Numbered from the stretch's first letter, positions 42,050-53,389 are shown. The stretch is DNA of 64,000 bases from Pseudogymnoascus destructans (GCF_001641265.1 NW_020167541.1:434001-498000); one strand, 5' to 3'. Translations and numbers: made by a program. Notes: a model not told the origin generated them from the sequence alone.

Positions 42050-42306
42050 TGTTACGATATCAAGTAAGCCTTGCAGCTCGAGTGGGGGTTCAGGGGTGTG
42101 GGGAGCTTTCCGGGGTTGGAGCGAAGTTTTCAGTTGTGGAGTGAATTCTCAGAACTGGTCTCGCTAAAGAGAATTCACTCCACAACAACATAGCTGTATA
42201 TAGATCGAGCCACTGCTCGAGTGCTCCTCTTCTCTTTCCTTTCTTCTCTAGATTGAGTTTAATTCATAATACCCAACTGGTGCCCTATGCCTTGGTGACC
42301 GTGACA
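42050..42306 (+). repeat. Gypsy-B 3' LTR (257 bp)
   Basis: It matches the 5' LTR closely, with a few substitutions and one base less near the end. The right flank GTGAG does not repeat the left flank. Confidence 0.92.
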
Positions 42307-42623
42307 GTGAGGGGCATTGTTTGCAAGCAGAGGAGGAGGCAGCGATGGCCAAGATCCTTTGACTTCGTCAACAACAGCGCTTGTTTCATTCCCATGCTAA
42401 GGACATGCTTCGTCGTGGTCTAAAAACCATGGACGAGCTAGATGAAGTGGAGGAAAAGGAGCGTAGGGAGGCAGAGGCCAAAGGGACTCTCTTGTCCAAC
42501 CCTTCTACTACTGTCTCCAAGGGCGTCGCCCTTGACGAGGACTTTTTCGCAGCCCTGTCTCCTGGCTTCTTTGAACGTTGGGGTGCCGACGGTGAAACGC
42601 CTCCAGCAATTCTGGACAGCTAA
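42307..42623 (+). pseudogene. Unidentified remnant, perhaps of a mobile-element ORF
   Basis: A frame with an internal stop near 42360 reads a charged helical segment (DMLRRGLKTMDELDEVEEKE) and ends at a stop at 42621-42623. I have an impression of similarity to gag-like or other mobile-element proteins of fungi but cannot name it. The minus strand of the same stretch could be the tail of the Gypsy-C chromodomain protein, so only one of the two readings may be real. Confidence 0.35.
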
Positions 42624-43831
42624 GGTTTCCTACCATTTCCCATGAATTGTCCATAGGTTCATAACCTTTCCATTTGATCAAAAACTCTTCTTTGCATCCT
42701 ACTAACCTTCTGTCTAGGATCGCTTCGACTTCATATTCAATGATCTCATTTTCGGGTTAGAGTTCTGTATCAGTCACAATCGGGGTGTTTCCTCTTGCTG
42801 GTTCTAATAGTGAGACATAAAATACCGGGTGTAGTCTAGACTTCTTGGGTAGCTGCAGTCTGTAATTAACTGAGCTGACTTTGTTCAATATTTTGAATGG
42901 TCCCAATTTCTTGAAGTCCAACTTCATACTTGGTCGTTTCGTTTTGATGTGTTTCCGGAGTAGATATACTTTATCCCCCTCCTTGAAGGCAGGTTCCATA
43001 CTGTGCTTCTTGTTTGCATACGCGGCAGATCGTTCATTTAAGAATTGGATGTCTGTCGCGAGTTGTTCATGGAATGATTTGAGTTGTTCCATGGCGATCA
43101 TAGCTTGTTCTGCTCTTGATTCATCTGGTCGTGGTTGTCTATATGCCTCTGGCTGATAGCCATAATTGGCAAAGAACGGTGAGACTTTTGTTGCTTCGGT
43201 CATCGCGCTGTTATATGCGAACTGTGCGATGGGTAATATCTGAACCCAATTGTCTTGTTGGTGGTTGACATAACTCCGTAGGTATTGTTCAAGGGTTTGA
43301 TTCAGTCTTTCTGTTTGACCGTCTGTTTGGGGATGGAAAGCTGTTGATAGCTTATGATTTGTTCCCAAAAGTGCCATTAAAGATCTCCAAAATTTCTAAG
43401 TAAAAAGCTTGTCTCTGTCTGAGATGATTTCTTCTGGTAATCCGTGATCGGCTAATATGACTCTAAGGAAGGTGTATGCGGGTGCTTCAGCATCGCTAGC
43501 TTCTAAATATGGCACAAATATTCCATATTTTGTGAGTCTTTCTGTAATAACCAGGATAGTGTCAAATACTACTCCTGTTAACGGGTCCCGAGAGGGTGGT
43601 AGCTTGACAATGAAGTCCAAAGCTATAGATTTCCACGCTCCTGTTGGTACTGGAATCGATTTCAGCTGTCCATATGGCAAGTGCCTATTGGATTTTGATT
43701 TGCTGCAAATGTCGCACTCTCTTACTACCGTTTCCACCTGCTTCCTCATACCTGGGAAGTAGTAGTGTCGGGTGATTCGTTCAAAGGTGCGTGTTACTCC
43801 CTGATGGCCGTGTGCTGGTAGCGAGTGTTGT
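42624..43831 (-). pseudogene. Gypsy-C remnant: integrase and chromodomain
   Basis: From 43831 downward the frame has the integrase zinc region (HGHQGVTRTFERITRHYYF then CDICSK), the core (ALDFIVKLPPS, ISDRDKLF, QTDGQTERLNQ), and after a stop at 42757 a chromodomain (YEVEAILD, FLIKWKGYEPMDNSWE). There is another in-frame stop at 43396. It differs from Gypsy-A and Gypsy-B, so it is a third chromovirus family. Gag, protease, reverse transcriptase and LTRs are absent. Confidence 0.86.
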
Positions 43832-43839
43832 ATCCATGA

Positions 43840-44075
43840 TATCCAATGTTATCCATCACCTGATATTCCATGGATCCCCGTGGATAACATGGATAACATA
43901 ATATCCAAGATATCCAATGTTATCCATCACCTGATATTCCGTGGATCCCCGTGGATAACATGGATAACATAATATCCAAGATATCCAATGTTATCCATCA
44001 CATGACATTCCGTGGATCGCCGTGGATAACATGGATAACATAATATCCATGATATCCAATGTTATCCATCACGTG
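43840..44075. repeat. 71-bp minisatellite with inverted GTTATCC motifs
   Basis: Three full copies (43840-43910, 43911-43981, 43982-44052) and a partial fourth. Each starts TATCCAATGTTATCCATCAC and ends with GGATAACATGGATAACAT, so each unit has the potential to fold on itself. Copies differ at only a few positions. Confidence 0.93.
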
Positions 44076-44644
44076 AGGTTGCAGCCGTAAGCGCTAGCCA
44101 TAGCACTAGCACTTAGCCATAACACATGGTGCCAGTCCAGGTAAAGTAAGCTAGATTAAATCTAAAGAGAGAAGAAGAAGAAGAAGGAAGGAAGGTGAGG
44201 CAATTCCTCATAATATACAGTTGTGTTGAAGGAGGAGGTTGCATTGGTTGGGCGTGTGGCTCGCTAACCGAATCGGGTTGCGGACCACCCACAAATAGTT
44301 CTGTAGATAGCTTCACTCAGAATAATAACAATACAACACATATTCTAGTGAACTGTTGTTCAACTCAACTTGATGACTTATACTACCGCTGCAAGTGATA
44401 TCACACACTTCAACAAGTTGTCCGCTTAGCGGTTGTAGCCTTGGTGGCTAAGACTGCAACCGTAATCCCCTATATACCTATAACAACCGTAATAACCATA
44501 ACAAGCTGTGAGCTGTAATCATAACACACGTAGGTTTGTTTATACCTATAAACGCATTAAAATTTTACTTATAGTATTTTGTATGTAGGAAATTTCTACT
44601 CTTTCTATAACTATAATGCCCCACCTTACTCACGATGACCAGCT
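44076..44644. other. Unassigned AT-rich sequence between minisatellite and solo LTR
   Basis: No frame longer than about 70 codons. It contains purine-rich stretches (GAAGAAGAAGAAGGAAGG) and several CCATAAC/CCGTAAT motifs. It may be a fragment of another repeat, but I see no ends. Confidence 0.4.
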
Positions 44645-45585
44645 TGTAATGGTGGGTGCACCAGATGTGAGAATCTAGCCACCCAATGAAAGGGGAGGGA
44701 TGATTTTACTAAGACAACACACTGTCTTAGGAAACAGAGCCAAAGGAGTGTAGCTTAGACTATTCCACAATGCAGCAATCAGGTGTATGATGTAGTGAAG
44801 TGGTTTAGACAAGTTGTAACAAATGTTGAGTCTGAGAACTCAGGGATAAGTCAGAGGTTAGCACCTCACTGACTTTTCAGAAACAAAGAATTACAAGATC
44901 AATGCTTGGAAGCTTGGAAAAGATGTAGAAGTATGTGCTAGTCGATTTACTGTATTGTCTGCTTGCCCTTTCTTAAGGAAAGGGCAATCCTATTTATGCC
45001 AAAGGAGTGTAGTTCTCTCATTTTCCAAGACTTTCCATGACTAACCAGGCTTGGTAAATGTATTAGAAATCAAGTGTGACCCACAACTAGCTTGCTAATC
45101 ATGTAGCGAATATAAGAGAATCCCATAGAACCATCTCTTGTGTTCCTAGCCTATAGAAGTGAAAAGGAGGTCCAAGGTCAGAGTACCTATAGACAAATTA
45201 TGTCATAACTTAACCAATCTTGTGGGTAAGTAAGGATCGATGACGTGTAATGAATCATAGAGGGTTGTAAAAGCTTTTGGAGCTATCGTTCATGTTCCTA
45301 GGCCTCTAGTTGGTAGAGATATGCCATGTGGTAGTATTGGCCCACCCCCTTAAGGAGGAGATTTTCTTAATAACTTGTTCAATGAGTGTCCAAATGATAT
45401 GCTGTGATGTATGTAGCATAAACAGATATAGTAGAAGAGTTTGCAGCAATCGTTGAGTAGTATTGCTCTTGTTGCTGGTGTGATAAGCCAAGATATGTAT
45501 GGTGACTTGTAGGTTTGAGGAGCAGATTTCTAAGTTTGCTATTGAGTTTGATAGCAAACTGAGTGCAACGAATGTCAGTATGACA
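44645..45585 (-). repeat. Solo LTR of the Gypsy-A family (S3), without target duplication
   Basis: 941 bp with TG...CA ends and scattered differences from the A1/A2 LTRs. Flanks CAGCT and TCTTA do not match. The left flank is unassigned sequence and the right flank is Copia reverse transcriptase, so the LTR marks a recombination junction. Confidence 0.92.
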
Positions 45586-46362
45586 TCTTAGAACGATTTA
45601 CGATGAAGGACTTAGGGTAGTGCCACACTTTTCCTGAGCATTGAGATATCAAGAAACTAGAAGGACCGCAAAATCCACCTCTGCTAGAAGAGCTATATCG
45701 AAAAGGTGCTCTAAGTCTTCAGAATGGAGATAGTAACAGGAAAGTCGACTCTAATGGAAACGAACGGGACCTAGATACTGATGGCGAACAAGGAACAAGC
45801 CTTAGAAGAAGACATTAAGCTATTCTAATCAATTATCAGATCGCTAATGTACGCCATGATCTAAACCCAGCCTGATATTGCGTTTGTAGTCTGCTTTCTA
45901 AGCCGCTTTTTATCAAATCCAACTACGGCACATAGGCGTTTGTAGTCTGCTTTCTAAGCTGCTTTTTATCAAATCCAACTACGGCACTTAGGGCGCGGAC
46001 ATTGATACTAGATCATCCACTTCCTAGATATCTATTCTTCCTACACAGGGGCGTTATCACTTGGAAGACCGGCAGGCAAAAGACAGTCGCCCTCTCGAGC
46101 ACGGAAGCCGAATATTACGGACTATCTAACTCCACGAGAGAAGCTCTTTGGCTCCGAAGCCTACTCCGAAGCCTTGAATACGACGAAGACCTCGACCTAG
46201 TCGTCATTGAAGGCGACAATCAAGAAAGCCTAGCCGAAACAACCAAGCTGGCTGCCGACGGCCTAACCAAGCCGCTCAATGGCATAAAGCATGCCGCCTT
46301 TGTCTAGCAGCTCCGATTAGAAGACTGGAGTGCTAGAGTATCGGCCAAGGAGTGAGGGGGCG
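45586..46362 (+). pseudogene. Copia-type pol remnant (reverse transcriptase and RNase H end)
   Basis: It starts with LERFTMKDLG, a Copia reverse-transcriptase motif, followed by a stop. Then come SLMYAM...PDIAFVVCFLSRFLSNPT and the RNase H segments ALSSTEAEYYGLS and REALWLRSLL. ADGLTKPLNGIKHAAF, typical of the Copia C-terminus, follows NQESLA directly, so the stretch usually between them has been deleted. A 56-bp duplication lies at 45880-45990. The frame is broken in several places. Confidence 0.88.
45880..45990. repeat. 56-bp tandem duplication in the Copia remnant
   Basis: GCGTTTGTAGTCTGCTTTCT begins both copies (45880 and 45936). They differ at only a few sites. Confidence 0.92.
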
Positions 46363-46644
46363 TGTGGAATTCTCACTCCGTGCCCGAGATCCGGGGCGGC
46401 GACGCCGCCCAGGCCGCCAAGTGCCAATTCTATGCCAACCAGGCGCCAAGCTCAGTATCGCCCAACTGAGCAGACAATACTTGGCACCACTCCTCTGAGA
46501 CTAGCTCAGGGCAGAGTATTCGACTATATAGAAATAATTACAGTAGCTAGATTAACTGATATGCATTCTGAGATCACTGTTTTTGGCCCTACTATTCTAC
46601 GTTATAGATCGCTACCAACGCTGAAGTTCTACAATACATCCACA
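46363..46644 (+). repeat. Copia 3' LTR (about 282 bp)
   Basis: It begins TGTGG after a purine tract (GAGTGAGGGGGC) and ends CCACA, giving inverted ends. A TATATAG lies near 46525. The right end is only 10 bp beyond the stop codon of the HNH nuclease gene. The end was placed from the TGTGG/CCACA symmetry, as there is no second LTR to compare. Confidence 0.7.
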
Positions 46645-46654
46645 AGTTGGCTCT

Positions 46655-47341
46655 CTAGCACGTGGCCAACATAGTGGTCAAGGCAGCCTTCTCAGCAGTG
46701 GTGATGGTAAGATCGTAGACGCTCTTGACCTTGACCCACATCTTGGCGTAGATGCAGTGGTAAGAGGCTATTATCCGTTAGTATGGCTGCTATTTCACGC
46801 GAAAAAAAAAGGAAATATGAGAAAACATACTCAAAGATGGCTTCCAGTCCTCAGGTCCCTTGTCGCCCTTGGCCTGGTTGACAGTATCCGTAACAGCCAG
46901 CAGCTGGGGGTTGACGAGATCGTTGGCGAAACCCTGTCTCTGGGGGGTGGTCCACGAAGCAGCACCAGACTTCCACGCATTGCTCAGGGGCACCAAGTGG
47001 TCGATGTCGACGTCGCTGGCAGCGGTCCAGGTGGCGCCATCGTAAGGGCTGAGCCAGGTGCCGCTGGTGGAAGCGCAAGCACTGTCGGTCACGACACCGG
47101 TGCCATCACGCTTGAGGACGGTCTCGCGGGTGTTGCAGGTGCCGGAGATGGTGATCCAGTGGGGGAAGAGAGCGCGGGAGTAGCCAGTTTGGGAGCCCTG
47201 AGCGGCGACGGTGAGGCCGGCGAGCGCGGTCTTGGCGGCGGCGGTGGTGGGGATGTTCGGGGGAGCGCGGGCGACGAGAGGGGCGGGGACCGCGAGGGTG
47301 AGGGGGATGAGAGCGAGGGTTATGACAGAGGTGAAAAGCAT
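46655..47341 (-). CDS. Secreted HNH-type nuclease family protein
   Basis: Two exons (47341-46831 and 46767-46655; 63-bp intron with TACTAAC branch site) encode 207 aa. A signal peptide (MLFTSVITLALIPLTLAVPA) is followed by a domain with DIDHLVPLSNAW, the DxDHxVP core of the GmrSD/DUF1524-like HNH fold, then QGFANDLVNPQLLAV. Cys residues occur at both ends. The protein ends MLATC. Such proteins are predicted extracellular nucleases, and nuclease activity here is inference. A Copia LTR lies 10 bp after the stop, so the native 3' untranslated region and terminator are displaced. Confidence 0.87.
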
Positions 47342-48403
47342 GATGAAGGTTTGTGGGGGTGAGAGGCTTCTGGAACGTTAAAGGAAGAGGAGTGGATGGA
47401 GAACGAAAAGAGGGAAGTGAGAAGGGCTATCAGGAGCTCTTTATAAAAAATATACAGTATGAGAGAGGCTTCCTGTCTTACTCATGATAGCACGTGACGA
47501 TCTATAGCTCAGCACCTACCTACCTACCATATGTTCTAGCCTTCCTTTCGCCTCTTCCCAGAATTTCCTTTCTCGAGAATTGCTGCATCGACCCTGAAGC
47601 CATTATGTTTAATTTCCTTCTGGCTCGGAAATCCAGCTTCTTCTGTGCATCTTCACCTTGGCATGCATGCATTGTGCCAGTCCTGTTGTTGTGATAATTG
47701 GGAAAGTCGCCACACGTGGGCTGCGATGTGTAAACGCTATGTCTGGAAGCTTTCCCCTCCACTCACTGACACTGCTGGAACGTCTCGGTAGATCTGCTCC
47801 GATCATATGGGCGGGGAGGCTGGCGATGGCTGGCGGCAAAGTGTCACATTCCTATTTCGATCATTAGAAACGACGAACCAATGGGTGGCCAACGTGGGCT
47901 GATGGTGTTAAGGTCATTATGCGAGGAATATGTCTCAGTCTGCCAATAGGAAGGGGTTATGATTCCACGCAGGTTGCATTAAAGATTGACGGGGACGGTG
48001 AGGGGGCAGTGATGATCTTCAACATCATACCGAGTATTCCGCCGTAGTGTACAGTGTAGTGAGTTTGAGAGCGACAGCGCAGCGAGCCAGCTACTGGAAA
48101 CATAATAGAATCAGAAGACAGATGGAATGGCTAACGTGCTCCCATAACGTGAACAGAAGAAGAGTGTCAGCGCGTGGAGAACTCGGGATCATACTGGACC
48201 ATCTGCCGCGGTAGTGGAAACGGTGGGCCAAGACACTTGGCAGGAGGACAATTTGGCGCCACACAGCGTTGTGCGATAAGCTCGCGATAAGTTAAGCCTG
48301 TGTGGCGTACCTAAAAATGAATATCAAAACCCATGACAAGAACCAGACGAGCCTGACAGCCACTCGTGACGATTTGAAAACGTGTATAGAAAAGCCGTCC
48401 TAG
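47342..48403. other. Promoter region of the HNH nuclease and upstream of RMP1
   Basis: About 1.06 kb with no gene seen. A TATA box for the nuclease (TATAAA on the minus strand, 47445-47440) lies about 100 bp before its start codon. The part nearest RMP1 has two GCGATAAG motifs. Confidence 0.5.
47440..47445 (-). promoter_or_regulatory. TATA box of the HNH nuclease gene
   Basis: TATAAA on the minus strand, within a T-rich run, about 100 bp upstream of the ATG at 47341. Confidence 0.45.
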
Positions 48404-49340
48404 ATGGCTCCAAAGCAACCCCCCGTCGTCTTGCCCTCATGGTGCACCGCAGAATCCCTCCTTCCCATCCAGCATCTCCTTCACCTCACGGCCCACCGCA
48501 ACAAGAACCAGCACCGCATCGCAAAGTGGTGGGCCTCATTCTCCATCCTGCGCAGGCAGCTGGGAAAGCTGATTACAGCGCTTGAGAACCCTGATGCGGC
48601 GTTTCGTGCGAAGAAGATTGAGATTGAGAAGCGGGTTGTGTTTTTGAGGGAGGAGGTTGTGCCGAGGTGTTATCTGTAAGTTAGAACTACCTGATGGATG
48701 GGGAAATGGGAGTGAAGTCAGAAGGGTGAAAGGTGGCTCGTGGAAAATTTGAATTCCGGAGCGGACGGGGATACTCTTGGATTGGTTCTGACTCCTGAAC
48801 AGGGCCTTCTCGACTGTGGTGGCAGATAACCAGTATGCCTCCCTGGGGCTCATGTTGATGGGCTGTCTGGCGAGACTGAATAAACTCATCTCGTTTCCCA
48901 AAGATGAAGACGAAGAGATCAATGAGGTAGTCAAGGTTGAGAAAACTACTTCCAGTCACGTGTTGGAAGTTGAAGATTTTGGAGAGGCAATCAGCAGAGA
49001 GGAGTTAGAACGGTCAGCGAATAAGACGGTAAAGAGCTTGAAGACGGCGAAGAAAGGGAAGAAAGGTGCGGATGATCTACTGGAAGCCGAAGCCACGCCG
49101 TCTTGTGGAAGGAAGGGGTTAAGCGTATCTGCTTCTTCGAAGAAAGTCATTACAGAAACAGCAGCTTTAGAGAGCGATGACGCTGTATCACCAGCACCTA
49201 CAACTGAAAAGAAACGGAAGAAGGTCTGGGAGACGACAGTCACTACTACAAGCACCAAAACCACAACACCAAAGCCCCCAAAGAAGAAGCGGAAGAAGGG
49301 CGGCGACGAATTCGATGATTTATTCAGTGGCCTTATATGA
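48404..49340 (+). CDS. RMP1: RNase MRP subunit Rmp1
   Basis: Two exons (48404-48675 and 48803-49340; 127-bp intron) encode 269 aa. The conserved Rmp1 helical domain is at ~17-120: LLHLTAHRNKNQHRIAKWW, then SILRRQLGKL, then TVVADNQYASLGLMLMGCLA after the splice. The rest is charged and low complexity with nuclear localisation-type runs (KKKRKKGG) and ends DDLFSGLI. Rmp1 is specific to RNase MRP, which processes pre-rRNA at site A3 and cleaves some cell-cycle mRNAs. The C-terminal half is not conserved. Confidence 0.88.
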
Positions 49341-49441
49341 AAACCGACACAATGCGCTATATTATCTAATATCAAATGAAGAACTGACGCTACAAGAAGG
49401 TACCAACACAAATACCCAATATCTACACCGATCCTGTCCAT

Positions 49442-52407
49442 CTAATAAGCGCCCAGCCAGAACAGGAGGCTTCCCAATCCAATATTCATCCCAATATGCT
49501 GCCCGATGCTCCAGGCCATGCTGTACAGGTACTTTGGCGAAAATACCGTCCAGATGAACAGATGCGTCCGCAGCTTCGTGCACGCGGCCATGATGAACAT
49601 CAATCCCGTTGCTGCAAATACGGTCTGCAGCGCGATGTACTTCATGAACACGTTCTTCTCGCCCCCTGCCCGGAGACGCAGGAGCATCATCGTCGTGGCG
49701 GATGTCCAGAAAATCGGCCCGGTCCAGTTGCTCACGAAAGTGAGGATACCGACGGCGACGATGTTGTAGCCGCTGACGCCGTTGTAGGCGCTGGAGAGGT
49801 CGACGGAGGAGATGGAGTTGGTGCCGCCGAAGGCGAAGAAGGACATGTATTGGAATAGGAGGGAGGTGATGGTGACCTCGGTGAGGTTGAGGTCTAGGTT
49901 AAAGAGAAGGTGGAACTGTGCGGAGAAGATCATGAGGAGCGGGATGTTGGCGGCGCGGGATTGGGTCATGAGCAAGAGAGTGAGGAGATTGTGAATCGTG
50001 CGCGTTGAGGCTGTGGAAGTATTAGTGGGTGTAGTTTGACACTGGGGAGCTTAAACATACTGAAACGATGCCTGCGGACCGCGGACAAATACTCTGCCCC
50101 AATAGTCTGTGCCAAAGCCAAGCCCATGCCGATGAAGATACCCCTCGCCCTAGTAACTAGTGAGAACCCCGTAGTCAGCTCCGCGACTTTACTTGCGGTC
50201 CAGTCCAGCAGCTCAGGCGCATCTTCATGCGTAAACGCGACCTTGAACGCTGCGGCCATGACAGCCAGGAACTGCGCGAGGCCCCTTGCAATAGATCGCG
50301 GGAGATGCGGGAAGCCAGCCGACGAGAGCGAGTAGCAGTTCCACATGTACATGGCAAAAACCAATGCCCATAGAAACGTGGTGTGCTCGGCGAGGAAAGT
50401 GCGGGCGATATCCGGCTCTCCAGCGAATTTCTGTCCGGTCTGGTTCCAGCGACGTGTGAAGCGGAGGCCAGCGAGGACAACTACGCAGCTGAAGGAAGTG
50501 GTTAATGAACTCTTGGCCCTGCGGCTGTTAGTTGGAATTACCGGGTTTAAGAGGGGGAGGAGGAACTCACGTCTTGAAGATTAGAACCGTGATCCATCCG
50601 GATGCTGCCCAGTACCAGAAATTGTGCTCTTCCTCTACATAGCTGCTTGCGAACATCATTATCGAATATAAGAGCGTAATTAGTGCGAACAGTGGACTCT
50701 TTCCAAGAACTGGGGCTGCAGTGAAAACTGCTAGAACGGTTGATATCATGGCAATAGCCTGGCCAGCATATAGCTTGGTCATGTCATAGTTGCTCGCCGT
50801 ACTGCTCATGATAGTTTGGCCGTGTCTTGACCACTATGGACAGTTAGCAAAGTGGTCTACATAACAGACGGTTGACTGACGTTAACAAGGTCTTCAAGTA
50901 ACGAATCATTATGCCCAGACTTCTTGTGGCTTCGGGCCTCAAGCTGGGCACTAATAAGTTTCCAATCGCAGCCGAGTCTCTCGATATCCGACAAGTTCTG
51001 GCAATCCTGTGGACCGTCTCCCTCGAACAATGACGCTGGATAGGCGGCAGTAATAACATTTAGGATCTGCTTTGCATTTGCGAGAAGAATATGCAGCTGG
51101 TCATTCCCTGGGGAAAGTTAGCAAGGAATGTCCCTTATGAACATGATGTTATTATACCTGAACTCCAGAAGGGAAGGAAATTACGAATGAAATTTCCCAA
51201 ATTGTTCCTCGGGACTGGGAATCCTAACAGCGCAGCCAGTGTCGGTGCAATATCTGATTGCTCGATCGTATCATAGAATTGAAACTCATCACTGGGAGCA
51301 ATCGGGCTTTCGAGGCCGGCAGAAATCTTCTTGAGCTTTGGAGACATAAAAACCAGTGCCGGGGAGGTCTCTCCGGGCGCGGAGCCGCCGTGGTTTCCGG
51401 CATCATTCATTCCATGATCTCCACAGATAATAAGAAGGGTATTCGCAAGATGCTTTTGGGACTCGATTGCAGTATACATCTGTTGAACAAGTCCGTCCAT
51501 TTCCTTCTGCTTTGGCAACATATTTGGGCTACATCAGTTAGTGGCGAACCTGATGTCTAGGATATGGATCCCTACCTTCGTGGACCTGCCTTATGTCCAA
51601 TATGATCCATTCCGAGATAGTGAAGAACCATTGTATTCCAATCGTCATTACGCAATTCTTCAGGGACATGTCTAGTCACATTATTGTCCACTTCGGTAAA
51701 ATCCTATCATATATTTCAGCTATTTGATGTCCAGATCTTTTTCTCAGATGACTAACCGCAACAAAAAAGCTGGATGTCCCATCCGCGCGATCAAACGTAT
51801 CTGGGAATAGCTTCAACCACGTATCGTCTCCGTACATAATCAGCTTTCCAGAGCCTTTGGCTTTCATCTGAGCCAGCCAGGTATCCTGCGCCGCGAGACT
51901 GGAGGTGGTGTCGGATTCGGCAAAGTTCAATATGACGTCTAGAAAGGATGGGATAGAGCCAGTTGTGATTGCTTTGACTCGCGGCATTGTGATCGTTGGG
52001 GATGTTGCATGAGCAGTAAACGGCATCGCAGCGCCATTAGAGATCAAGCTGTGTCTGTTAGCCAGTGTTATTTGGACTGTCTAAGCAGAACGTACCTTTG
52101 AGTGAAAGTGAAGGCTGACTCGTCAGAGAATACAAAGTCACTATAAACATTAGACGCATCCTTCCTGTAGAAGTTGAAGGGGGCCACCCCTAATTACATA
52201 CCTTCGGAGGGCATCGACCACCATGAATATGACCTTGTCGAAAGGCGCCTTGGGGGGTGCGCCCAGCCCAAACCCAAGGGCTTCATACTCTGCTAATCCA
52301 GGAAGGAATGGCTTGTATGGAAAGAAACCGCTGGCAAATGTTAATATGGCGATAGGTATGAACAGGTTAGCTATCGTGAGCATCACTGTCGATTTGGACG
52401 GAGCCAT
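49442..52407 (-). CDS. LAS21: GPI ethanolamine phosphate transferase 2 (Las21/Gpi7)
   Basis: Nine exons on the minus strand (52407-52202, 52140-52096, 52048-51757, 51703-51576, 51528-51158, 51107-50881, 50833-50571, 50488-50061, 50010-49442) give 842 aa, near the yeast length of 830. After one N-terminal membrane segment comes the alkaline-phosphatase-like luminal domain with metal-site motifs VVDALR, LGMDHIGHKAGPR and GDHGMNDAGNHGG. Many membrane segments follow. The enzyme adds phosphoethanolamine to the second mannose of the GPI core in the ER. The order and sequence identify Las21 rather than Mcd4 or Gpi13. Every junction keeps frame. Confidence 0.94.
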
Positions 52408-52900
52408 TGTGAATGATTTGGAGTCCTGCAGCTTCCTTTGATCATGGGATTGAGAAATCAGCCATGGGAGTTTTATCGGCCGTTTCAACGTTAGCTCATG
52501 GGTTGGTACATGTTGGCTTTCGTGTACGATTCTCGATCGTGAATTTCAGTTTTGTGACGCGAGGTTGCGGATCGGGTCCCCGCTACAACCTTAATTTCCG
52601 TCCCCAACTAACTAAATACGTCTACAATCAACCCTAGCCAAGCCCTATTACAGGAATCATACTGCGAAAGAAATCAAATTATCATAACAGTGAGCCTGAA
52701 ATGTACTTGATATAATTGTTTAATTTGGAAGATTAATCCCCACAAGCCAACCACTATGTTGCTCCTGATTGGCAATCGGCGGACATTTTTAAGAACTCTT
52801 ACCAAGGGAATGCCATCCTATATACATAACGCCATTGTTCGCCCTGCAAAAGCCTTCCTACGCCATGCTCGATGAAATCCAAAATCCCTCTGACATTGAT
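52408..52900. other. Intergenic region between LAS21 and the DUF2423 gene
   Basis: It includes the LAS21 promoter side and the DUF2423 gene's 3' flank. Nothing else is seen. Confidence 0.5.
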
Positions 52901-53389
52901 CTACTTCTTCCTGCTCTTCGTGCCAACCTTTTTGCCGTTCTTGTACTTCGGGAAGACGATACCAGACGATCTGGAGCGTGCGCTTCTCTTCTTCTCGATG
53001 CGCCCGCTGCTGGGTTTCGAGCTTGCTGGCGCTTGCGTAGTATCCTTATCGACCTCCATATCTGAGGGAGTAAATTAGTAAATATATTGTTGTAAATGTA
53101 GCGGTGACTTACCGTCGGCTTGCTTCGTTACTTTAAGAGCGCTTTTGAGAGGAGCTGGAGCGGCAGCATCTACGGGTGAGGTTAGTTTGAATTCGACAGC
53201 AGGAGATGCCGACTTACCCTCTACATCCATCGTAACATCTTTCTGTGCGGAAGGGCGCGGTGCTGCTGCCAATGCGAGCAACTTTGCGGACAACCTCTCT
53301 GTTCTGGCGGTCTCAACGGGGCCGAAAACCTTGGTCTTCAATGCGGTGTTGTTCGCCTTGATCGAACTTGCACGAGCGCCTTTTGCCAT
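52901..53389 (-). CDS. DUF2423-domain small basic protein, probably nucleolar
   Basis: Best model: three exons (53389-53218, 53169-53113, 53061-52901), 129 aa. The N-terminus has the DUF2423 pattern: MAKGARASSIKANNTALKTK, VFGPVETARTERLSAKLLALA. The C-terminus is very basic (RIEKKRSARSRS, KYKNGKKVGTKSRKK). The 48-bp first intron (53217-53170) has GTAAGT, CTAAC and TAG but is a multiple of three without stop, so retention would give 145 aa. Family members in yeasts are associated with ribosome biogenesis, and a similar role here is inference. Confidence 0.83.

Larger units (their letters stand above)
27901..42306 (+). mobile_element. Gypsy-B, decayed Ty3/Gypsy retrotransposon with nested insertions
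   Basis: LTRs of 258 bp (27901-28158) and 257 bp (42050-42306) start TGTTACGATATC and end GTGACA. Between them lie gag, protease, reverse transcriptase, RNase H, integrase and chromodomain sequence on the plus strand. Two solo LTRs of the Gypsy-A family (28868-29803, 31739-32696) and the complete Gypsy-A2 (33466-40194) are inserted in it. Without these it is about 5.8 kb. Flanks GTTGA and GTGAG do not match, so there is no target duplication. Stops and frameshifts in gag and pol make it inactive. Confidence 0.92.

Noticed and set aside
27891..42321. GCATTGTT occurs on both sides of Gypsy-B and might be a target duplication.
   Set aside because: It is 8 bp, not next to the right LTR end (7 bp away), and on the left it belongs to the pogo transposase sequence. 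Most likely chance.
44235..44285. A stretch with GGTTGCGGACC that looks a little like a tRNA B box and could mark a tRNA gene or SINE.
   Set aside because: I found no cloverleaf, no proper A box at the right distance and no T-arm consensus.
48956..49441. Minus-strand frame opposite RMP1 rich in Val and Ser.
   Set aside because: A shadow of the Lys/Thr-rich C-terminal half of RMP1.
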